Of a DNA stretch of 12,989 nucleotides, positions 7,394 through 12,989 are shown in pieces. Location: assembly GCA_023435545.1 (NCBI GenBank), contig JAEYRQ010000365.1, positions 1 through 12,989 of the forward strand, read 5' to 3'. This DNA is from Pseudomonadota bacterium. Lineage in GTDB: Bacteria > Pseudomonadota > Alphaproteobacteria > Rhizobiales > Tepidamorphaceae. Every line of letters begins with the position of its first letter. Position 1 is the first letter of the stretch. Under the pieces are notes generated by a model that was given only the letters and a program-made list of their open reading frames with translations, had not been told where the DNA came from and made no database searches. Made by a program: the position numbers and the translations under genes.

Positions 7394-8890
7394 TCAGACC
7401 TCCTGCGCCGCCAGCGCCTTCGGCTCCGATGCCACCGCGGCCGGAGGCGCGCCGATCGGCAGACGGGCGAAGACGTCGTCGTTGAAGCTGTCCGCCCAGT
7501 CGGTCACCTGGCCGAAACTGGCGCCCTGGACGCGCCCCTCGAAATCGCGGGCGCGGGACACCGCCTCGCGGAGCGCCTCGACCACCGAGGCGACCGAGTG
7601 GTCGGCGGCGATCAGGTTGCGGCTGATCGCGCTCATCGTCTCGGCCGGCCGGTTGTCGAAGCCGGTCGTCACCGTGCACAGGCCGGCCGCCGCCATCTCG
7701 AACGGCGGGACGCTGGGATGCGGCGCCAGCATCAGGCACACCCCGACATCGTACTCGCCGAGCTTGCGGGCGTAGGAGTCGATGTCCATCCGCGGCAGCA
7801 TCTCCAGCTCATGCCCGCGGGACAGCTGATAGCTGCCGTCGAGCGCCAGCGTGCCGATGCCGTGGAACGACCACTCCTCGCCGTCGAACACGCCCTCCTC
7901 GATCGCCTGGTTGAGCGCCATGACGACGATTTCGAACAGGTTCCGGCCGGCATGCGCCTCGGGCCGGGTATAGGCGAGCAGGCGCCGCTTCTGCCGCGCG
8001 GCCATCTCGTCCTCGCTCGGCGTCCGCACCGCGCACAGCGCGTGGGAGAAGGCGATCGACTTCCGTTCGCCGTCCTCCTCGCCGTTCCCGAACACCCCGA
8101 GCCGGTGCTTGCGGAAGTAGTCCTGCAGCAGACTCGAGTTGAAGATCGCGAAATGCGGCAGCGAATAGGTGTCCTTGATCAGGAAGAAGATGCTGTCGTG
8201 CGGATGGAAGATCGCCTCGTACTCCTGGATGAAGTACATGAACGGCCGGCCGAGCCGCTGTCCGAAGCCGTGCGCGATCCGCGCCGTGTCCCAGGAATAG
8301 GCGATCAGCCTGTCCTCGGGATTGAACGCTATCGGCCGCGCCGGGTCGGTGCGCAGATAGATCTCGCAGCGCTCCAGCACCGAGGTCATGAACGCGTCGC
8401 CGGCGAACGAGTCCAGGAGCTTGTCGCGCGAGGCGATGGACGGCTCGGCCACGATCAGCCGCACGGGGTAGCCGCGCTTCAGCAGACCGTCGATGAACTT
8501 GTATGCCGCGTAGTAGCCGCCGAACAGGATGCGGCGGTCGATCGTCGGCAGCAGGAAATTGATCGAGGCGGGACGCCCGGGGTCGAGGGTGACCGGCGTC
8601 GCGGCGAACTTCTCCTTCAGCATCTCGTAGCGGTAGATGCCGACCGGATGGACGAGCTGGCGGAAGAAGCCGTCATTGGCTCCGGAGTGCTTCGGCAGCG
8701 GTCGCCGCGCCTCGGCACTGGGCAAGGCCATCGGCGGCGCCCGGCCGAACACCCTGCGGGCAATGTAGGCGACACCCAGCTTCAGGACCAGGATCGTCGC
8801 GGCGATCTTGCCGCGGATGCCCCGCGAGGAGCGAATGATGTTCAGGCCGACCCGGGCTTTGCGGGTAATGTGTCTCAGCACGTCATCCAC
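7394..8890 (-). CDS. WsaF-like glycosyltransferase
   Basis: This is a predicted cytoplasmic or membrane-associated glycosyltransferase of the WsaF type (GT-B fold; WsaF of Geobacillus is a rhamnosyltransferase). The sugar used here cannot be told from sequence. From GTG 8890 the product is 498 aa. Residues 25-50 form a basic, partly hydrophobic helix that could touch the membrane. The N-domain covers about 108-285, with INFLLPTIDRRILFGGYYAA (110-129) and FMYFIQEYEAIFHP (217-230). The C-domain follows with LAYTRPEAHAGRNLFEI (305-321) and the nucleotide-sugar-side motif PHPSVPPFEMAAAGLCTVTT (390-409). The start is uncertain: GTG 8935, GTG 8890 and ATG 8731 are all possible and none has a good Shine-Dalgarno sequence. 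The open frame beyond 8965 overlaps the sulfotransferase and is not used. It lies just downstream of the sulfotransferase on the same strand. Confidence 0.85.
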   Translation of the reverse strand: MDDVLRHITRKARVGLNIIRSSRGIRGKIAATILVLKLGVAYIARRVFGRAPPMALPSAEARRPLPKHSGANDGFFRQLVHPVGIYRYEMLKEKFAATPVTLDPGRPASINFLLPTIDRRILFGGYYAAYKFIDGLLKRGYPVRLIVAEPSIASRDKLLDSFAGDAFMTSVLERCEIYLRTDPARPIAFNPEDRLIAYSWDTARIAHGFGQRLGRPFMYFIQEYEAIFHPHDSIFFLIKDTYSLPHFAIFNSSLLQDYFRKHRLGVFGNGEEDGERKSIAFSHALCAVRTPSEDEMAARQKRRLLAYTRPEAHAGRNLFEIVVMALNQAIEEGVFDGEEWSFHGIGTLALDGSYQLSRGHELEMLPRMDIDSYARKLGEYDVGVCLMLAPHPSVPPFEMAAAGLCTVTTGFDNRPAETMSAISRNLIAADHSVASVVEALREAVSRARDFEGRVQGASFGQVTDWADSFNDDVFARLPIGAPPAAVASEPKALAAQEV

Positions 8891-8964
8891 CAATCTCGTC
8901 GCGATGCGGTTGGCTCTCGGCAGGCGCAGTGCCACGGCAGAGCAACGACCAGGCCCATCGGCGT

Positions 8965-9951
8965 TCAGCCGGCATGGGCGAGCTGCACACCGATCGCGGA
9001 CCGCGCCAGGCGAGCCTGAAGTTCGCGCATCGCGGCATCCGAGAGGTCTGGGCGGCGATCCGCGTCGTCGAGCGGATCGCGGAACAGACGGCCGTCGTCG
9101 CGCTCCAGCCACCGGGTGGCGATAAGCTGGTTGGTCTCCTCGAACCCGGCCATGAACGCCCGCTGCTCCTCGGGGCTGAAGTAGGAGGAGCCGGCGCCCC
9201 GCGCCTCGAACACCAGATCCTCAGGCGCCGAGGCCTCGACCAGCGGGAGGAAGCGCCGCTGCGCCGCCTCGTCGCGGCGCGGATTGGTCAACCGCAGGAA
9301 CTCGACCATCTGCGCGTTGTAGCTTCGGTTGGCCGCCGACTGTGGAATCTCGAGGCGGGCATCGGCGTCGGCACCGATCTCATGCAGGAAATCGGCGAGC
9401 AGGTCGGCGTGCTTCCACTGACCGCGCTCGTAGGGCCGCACGATCAGGTTTCCCGGTCCGACCAGGCGGTGCCACGGCTTGAGCAGCTTCCAGTAGTCGA
9501 GCCGCGGCGGGCGCTGCTCGAGAAACTCGCGGAACGTCAATGTGAGGCGCGTCTCCGGGGCGCGCACCGCATGGCGGTACAGCGACTGGGCATAGAGGTC
9601 CTGGCGTCGGACATAGACGATGGCCTTCACGCCCTGCCCGTCCCGGCGGCAGAGGTCCAGCCAGCGCGCCAGCGTCTCCTCGTGCCTGGCGGAGATCGGC
9701 GAGAAGCGCTCGGCACTCAGGACGACGTTCGGGGCGGCGGCGAACCCGTCGCGCACGATCCGCGCCGGCCCCTCGACGTCGCCGGATTCTATCGCCCTTA
9801 CGACGGCGACGTGCTGGAAGCGGTAGTAGGGGACGTCGGCAATGTCAGGGTAGGCGTAGCCGAGCTCCGCCATCCGCGTCCGGTTCGCGTCTAGGCAGAA
9901 CTGCAGGAAGGTCGAGCCGGTCTTGTGAAGACCGATGTGTATGTAGAGCAT
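8965..9951 (-). CDS. PAPS-dependent sulfotransferase-like protein
   Basis: This is a predicted cytoplasmic sulfotransferase that would move sulfate from 3'-phosphoadenosine-5'-phosphosulfate to a carbohydrate or similar acceptor. The 328-aa product begins MLYIHIGLHKTGSTFLQ. The segment GLHKTGST (7-14) is the 5'-phosphosulfate-binding loop, with Lys10 the likely phosphosulfate contact. VYVRRQDLYAQSLYRH (112-127) fits the 3'-phosphate-binding region of the family. PYERGQWKHADLLADFLHEI (173-192) is typical of bacterial members. The start is well supported by GGGAG (9957-9961) 5 bp upstream, although the frame is open far beyond it through the MFS gene. No signal peptide or membrane helix is seen. 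It sits next to the WsaF-like glycosyltransferase, so sulfation of a surface polysaccharide is a reasonable inference, but the acceptor is unknown. Confidence 0.85.
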   Translation of the reverse strand: MLYIHIGLHKTGSTFLQFCLDANRTRMAELGYAYPDIADVPYYRFQHVAVVRAIESGDVEGPARIVRDGFAAAPNVVLSAERFSPISARHEETLARWLDLCRRDGQGVKAIVYVRRQDLYAQSLYRHAVRAPETRLTLTFREFLEQRPPRLDYWKLLKPWHRLVGPGNLIVRPYERGQWKHADLLADFLHEIGADADARLEIPQSAANRSYNAQMVEFLRLTNPRRDEAAQRRFLPLVEASAPEDLVFEARGAGSSYFSPEEQRAFMAGFEETNQLIATRWLERDDGRLFRDPLDDADRRPDLSDAAMRELQARLARSAIGVQLAHAG

Positions 9952-10023
9952 CGAGGCTCCCTGTTCGGCTCGTGCTCGCCCGCTCCGCAGCGCCCGGGCA
10001 ATTGGCCTTGCTGTCGGCATCGC

Positions 10024-10044
10024 GGCTTCGGGTACGCCGAAGCC
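10024..10044. other. Stem-loop between MFS gene and sulfotransferase
   Basis: A perfect 8-bp stem has arms GGCTTCGG (10024-10031) and CCGAAGCC (10037-10044) around loop GTACG. It lies in the 188-bp gap (9952-10139) between two minus-strand genes, about 95 bp after the MFS stop. There is no T-run in the minus direction. The rest of the gap holds a small AT-richer patch near 10079-10095 that could contain a sulfotransferase promoter, but no clear -35/-10 pair. Confidence 0.45.
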
Positions 10045-10139
10045 CGCCGGATCCGGCCGTCCGGCCTTGCACCGGCGGACTAATACTGGATTGGACGGCC
10101 CGATGCCAGCGCGTCGCGAAGACGCCTTCGGACCTCGGA

Positions 10140-11378
10140 TCACCGCGCCGCGCGGCCGCGCAGCGCAAGCGCGCAGACCGTCGCCAGCGCTCCACCGAGC
10201 CCCAGCAGCATGAAGGCTGGGCCCCACATCGCCGGCGTCGCGCCTGGCACATTGGTCAGATCGATGACGGCGCCGAAGGCGATAGGCGCGATCGCTCCGG
10301 CACCGAAGCCGAGCAGCGATCGCCAGGCGAGCACCGCCCCCAGGTAACCCGGCCGCACCGCTTCGGCCACCGCGATGGACAGGACGGGCGAATCCCCGAG
10401 GCAAACGAAAGCGTAGACCAGCGCAACCGGCACCAGCACCCAGGCCGGCGCCGCGACGAGCCAGCCGATCAGCATCGACAGGACCGTCCCCGCGATCGCC
10501 AGGACCACCAGCACCGGCTTCCGCCCGGTCCGGTCCGACAGCCAGCCCATCGAGAAGGCCGCGGTCGCGCCGAACAGGTGCAGCACCCCCGACAGGTAGG
10601 CACCCGAAACCGTCGCGCTCGCCGTCGCCGCCCCCGCCAGTGCGAAGCTTGCCGCCAGGAAGGCGGGAATCCACGCCCACATGCCGAGCAGTTCCCAGCA
10701 ATGCGCCGTGTAGCCGCCGACCAGGAGCCCCGCCTCGCGGTTCTTCAGGAGCTGGTCGCGCGCCCGGATGTCGTGGCTGCGCGGGTGGATGCGGTTCTCG
10801 ATCGGCCGGAGGTAGATCAGAAGCAGCACCGCCCCGATGGTCGGCAGCAGTCCCGACAGGATGAAGCCGCCATGCCAGCCGCCGATGGCGATGCCGGCGC
10901 CGACGGCCACCAGCGACAGCGCGTAGCCGGCCGAGGTCGAGCCAATCAGCCAGCCCATGGCGTTGCCGCGCGCCTCCGGCTCCGCCTCGTCGGCGAACAG
11001 CACGATCAGCGGCGTGTAGACCCCACCCTGGGCGAGGCCGACCAGGGCGTAGAGGATCATCGCGCTCCACCAGTCGTGGGCGAGGAACCCGAAGGCGAGG
11101 CTGGTCACTGCTGCCGCCAACGCCGAAACGATCGCCATTCGCTTGGCGCCGTAGTGATCGCTTCCCCAGGCGAAGACGAACAGCGAGACCGCGTAGCCGA
11201 CGGTGAAGCTGGTCACGATGGCGCCGGCCGCGGTTGCGGTGATCCCCCAGTCGGCCTGCAGGAGCGGGATCGAGGCGGCGACCGTCATGAAGCTGGCGAA
11301 CAGGAAGACCCGCGCGACGCACAGGCCGACGATGCGGCCGAAGGTCAGTGCGGGACGGGGAGCGGCGGCGGCGACCAT
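10140..11378 (-). CDS. Major facilitator superfamily transporter
   Basis: This is a predicted twelve-helix inner-membrane transporter with unknown substrate. From ATG 11378 it is 412 aa; the frame is also open to an ATG at 11459 (439 aa). The shorter form is preferred because the extra 27 residues are Arg/Ser-rich and unlike an MFS N-terminus, though neither start has a clear ribosome binding site. Numbered from the longer form, MFS motif A appears as GSDHYGAKR (99-107) between helices 2 and 3 and again as GWLSDRTGRKP (305-315) in the second half. GLAQGGVYTPLIVLFADEAEPEARGNAMG, as adjoining blocks at 141-169, resembles the helix 4-5 region of sugar- and organic-anion-type MFS proteins. It lies between the YbdK-type ligase and the sulfotransferase, on the same strand. 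Confidence 0.85.
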   Translation of the reverse strand: MVAAAAPRPALTFGRIVGLCVARVFLFASFMTVAASIPLLQADWGITATAAGAIVTSFTVGYAVSLFVFAWGSDHYGAKRMAIVSALAAAVTSLAFGFLAHDWWSAMILYALVGLAQGGVYTPLIVLFADEAEPEARGNAMGWLIGSTSAGYALSLVAVGAGIAIGGWHGGFILSGLLPTIGAVLLLIYLRPIENRIHPRSHDIRARDQLLKNREAGLLVGGYTAHCWELLGMWAWIPAFLAASFALAGAATASATVSGAYLSGVLHLFGATAAFSMGWLSDRTGRKPVLVVLAIAGTVLSMLIGWLVAAPAWVLVPVALVYAFVCLGDSPVLSIAVAEAVRPGYLGAVLAWRSLLGFGAGAIAPIAFGAVIDLTNVPGATPAMWGPAFMLLGLGGALATVCALALRGRAAR

Positions 11379-11454
11379 GGCGGGACCGGATCGTTGGACG
11401 CCGGCGAACTCTACCGGCGATCGCCGCGCCGAGGTACTTCGCTCCCGAACGCGC

Positions 11455-11479
11455 GCCATGCCGTCACGGCATGGCTTTT
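11455..11479 (+). other. Strong palindrome with a T-run at the MFS gene start
   Basis: A perfect 9-bp stem has arms GCCATGCCG (11455-11463) and CGGCATGGC (11467-11475) around loop TCA. TTTT follows on the plus strand. It has the shape of an intrinsic terminator for plus-strand transcripts, yet no plus-strand gene ends here. On the minus strand it lies between the ligase stop (11542) and the MFS gene and includes the upstream MFS start candidate at 11459. It may be an operator, a translation-controlling hairpin or a barrier to antisense transcription. Confidence 0.55.
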
Positions 11480-11541
11480 CGCAAGCGCAGCAGGGGTCTT
11501 AGCGAACGCGGCACGCGCACGGCGTTCAATCCGGCTGATGC

Positions 11542-12723
11542 CTATGCGGATTGGCGGCCGGTCTCTCCGCACCCCTCCACCGTCTCCTCGATCAGCCGGT
11601 CGACCACCCTTTCCAGCGCCTGCCGGTCCGACAGCCCTTCCTCGCGAGCCGCGCGCCAGGTAGCCAGTTGGCGATCGGCCGACGTTCCGTCCGCGGCAAT
11701 GGCCCGAGCATGCTCCACCGTGGCGAGGCAGCCAAAATGCGCGGCATCCTCGCGGATCAGTTCGAGGATCTCCTCGAGCAGGTCGGCGTAGGGCACTGTC
11801 GATCCCTTGCCGAAGTCGATCAGCTCTCCCGACGCACCATGCCGCTGCGCAAGCCAGCGGTTCTCCTCGATCAGCAGGCGCGAATAGTGTCGCCAGCGCT
11901 GATTGTCGCGTCTCAGGCGCCAGAGCATCCGGGCGAGGCACCGGAAAATGGCCGCCACCGTGATCGTGTCCTCGAGCCGTGTGCACGCGTCGCAGATCCG
12001 CATCTCGACGGTCGGGAAGCGCGCCGACGGCCTCAGGTCCCACCAGATCTTGCTGGAGTCCTCGATCATGCCCGCCTTCACCAGCACCTCGATGGTGCGT
12101 CGGTACTGGTCCTCGCTCTCGAATTGCTCCGGCAGGCCCGTGCGCGGCATCTCCTTGAACACCGAGAGGCGATAGGACTTCAGCCCCGTCTCGTGGCCCT
12201 GCCAGAACGGTGAGGACGTCGTCAGCGCCAGCAGGTGCGGCAGGAAATAGGACAGCTGGTTGAACAGGTCGATCCTCAGCGCCTCGTCCTCGATACCCAC
12301 ATGCACGTGCATCCCGCAGATCAGCAGCCGGCGGGCAAGCACCTGCATGTCGCGCGCCAGCAGATTGTAGCGCTCCTTGTCGGTTTGCTGCTGGCTGGCC
12401 CAGCTGGCATAGGGGTGGGTCGAGGCGGCGATGGGCGCGAGCCCGTAGTCGGCGGAGACCGAGGCGATTGCACTTCTGAGATGGGCGAGTTCGTCGCGTG
12501 CTTCCGCGATGGACCCGCAGACCGACGTGCCGACCTCGATCTGGCAGCGCAGAAACTCCGGTGTCACACGCCTGGGCAGCGCCGCCTCGCAGCGTTCCAT
12601 CAATCCGCGCGGCGGATCCGAGGCAAGGTCGCGCGTGGCCGTATCGACGAGGAGGTATTCCTCCTCGATCCCGATGGTGAAGCTGGGTTCGCTCGCCGAC
12701 ATGGACAGACTGTGCCACGGCAT
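11542..12723 (-). CDS. YbdK-type carboxylate-amine ligase (GCS2 family)
   Basis: This is a predicted ATP-grasp-unrelated glutamine-synthetase-like ligase of the YbdK/glutamate-cysteine ligase 2 family. E. coli YbdK has weak gamma-glutamylcysteine-forming activity, and the true substrates of most members are unknown. The 393-aa product shows [11 protein letters not shown] (17-27), QIEVGTSV (61-68), [13 protein letters not shown] (135-147), [16 protein letters not shown] (170-185) and [20 protein letters not shown] (226-245). These supply the metal- and ATP-binding acidic and His residues of the family. Start choice is between 12723, which has AGGG 7 bp upstream, and ATG 12702, which gives a start closer to many homologues. 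It lies 82 bp before the longer MFS start and 42 bp after the partial MFS gene, so the three may be co-transcribed. Confidence 0.93.
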   Translation of the reverse strand: MPWHSLSMSASEPSFTIGIEEEYLLVDTATRDLASDPPRGLMERCEAALPRRVTPEFLRCQIEVGTSVCGSIAEARDELAHLRSAIASVSADYGLAPIAASTHPYASWASQQQTDKERYNLLARDMQVLARRLLICGMHVHVGIEDEALRIDLFNQLSYFLPHLLALTTSSPFWQGHETGLKSYRLSVFKEMPRTGLPEQFESEDQYRRTIEVLVKAGMIEDSSKIWWDLRPSARFPTVEMRICDACTRLEDTITVAAIFRCLARMLWRLRRDNQRWRHYSRLLIEENRWLAQRHGASGELIDFGKGSTVPYADLLEEILELIREDAAHFGCLATVEHARAIAADGTSADRQLATWRAAREEGLSDRQALERVVDRLIEETVEGCGETGRQSA

Positions 12724-12765
12724 TGCGTGGCCCTGCCAGTGCCATGGATCGCGGCGTCCGCCGGC

Positions 12766-12989
12766 TCAGGGCTGCTGCGCAGGCGCTTCGTCCGGCGGGC
12801 CGTTGTCGCTTATCGACTCCTGTTCCTCGTCGTGGCTCGGCGGAACACGCGGATCGAGCTCGACGACATTCGTCGAGGTGCGCGGCACCGCCACGAACGG
12901 CTCGCGGTCCTCCGGGGGAATCGCCTCGCGCCGGGTCAGTCGATAGACCGTCAGCAGGATCATCGCCGCGTGGACCGAGGCCGTCAGGA
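12766..12989 (-). CDS. C-terminal end of an MFS transporter (cut by window edge)
   Basis: The minus-strand frame is open to the end of the window and encodes about 74 residues, so this is the 3' end of a longer gene. It reads as a last transmembrane helix (LTASVHAAMILLTVYRLTRR) followed by a cytoplasmic tail with FVAVPRTSTNVVELDPR and an acidic, Pro-rich end. That tail pattern (FVPxPRTS...LDPR) is typical of a group of alphaproteobacterial MFS permeases. The ATG at 12961-12963 falls inside the helix and is not a credible start. Identification rests on the tail only. It precedes the YbdK-type ligase by 42 bp on the same strand. Confidence 0.65.
   Translation of the reverse strand, partial: LTASVHAAMILLTVYRLTRREAIPPEDREPFVAVPRTSTNVVELDPRVPPSHDEEQESISDNGPPDEAPAQQP

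Noticed and set aside
7376..9019. Plus-strand open frame (547 codons) across the glycosyltransferase
   Set aside because: It is antisense to a gene with clear WsaF-type motifs; its composition is that of a shadow frame.
8936..9112. N-terminal extension of the glycosyltransferase frame to 572 aa
   Set aside because: It would overlap the 3' end of the sulfotransferase, and the added residues are Arg/Ala/Pro-rich without family resemblance.
9952..11322. In-frame upstream extension of the sulfotransferase to 785 aa (apparent fusion)
   Set aside because: The extension overlaps the MFS gene in another frame and has shadow composition. The ATG at 9951 has a good Shine-Dalgarno and begins directly with the sulfotransferase fold.
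9972..11663. Plus-strand open frame (563 codons) across the second MFS gene
   Set aside because: It is an Arg/Asp/Gly/Gln-rich antisense of a clear twelve-helix transporter.

Overview
The window is GC-rich throughout and looks like the chromosome of an alphaproteobacterium, most likely of the Rhizobiales (Hyphomicrobiales) or a close relative. The evidence is the ffh-rpsP-rimM-trmD-rplS order with leuC close behind, an alphaproteobacterial-type SRP54 with a Gly/Pro/Leu-rich tail, and a helix-hairpin-helix appendage of the kind found on NuoE and L21 in Rhizobiales. I saw no rRNA or tRNA genes, CRISPR array, transposase or prophage gene.

Positions 112-4205 (+ strand) are a housekeeping translation and secretion operon. 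It encodes Ffh (SRP protein), ribosomal protein S16, 16S maturation factor RimM, tRNA m1G37 methyltransferase TrmD and ribosomal protein L19, and ends in a good intrinsic terminator at 4235-4259. Two things are odd. The rpsP frame runs far past the S16 core into rimM, and rimM has no ordinary start codon in front of its conserved N-terminus. L19 is about twice the usual length because it carries a helix-hairpin-helix domain and an acidic tail.

Positions 4294-7254 (+ strand) hold a CynX/NimT-like MFS exporter, a 312-bp gap with no convincing gene, and leuC (isopropylmalate isomerase large subunit, leucine synthesis). Two imperfect palindromes follow leuC, where it converges with the minus-strand genes.

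Positions 7394-12989 are all on the minus strand. Read in the direction of transcription they are: the C-terminal end of an MFS transporter cut by the window edge, a YbdK-type carboxylate-amine ligase, a second MFS transporter, a PAPS-type sulfotransferase, and a WsaF-like glycosyltransferase. The last two are adjacent and probably act on a surface glycan. This half is accessory in character, while the first 7.2 kb is mostly core genome.

No wholly new system is evident. The best leads are the L19-HhH fusion, the rpsP/rimM junction, and the glycosyltransferase-sulfotransferase pair.
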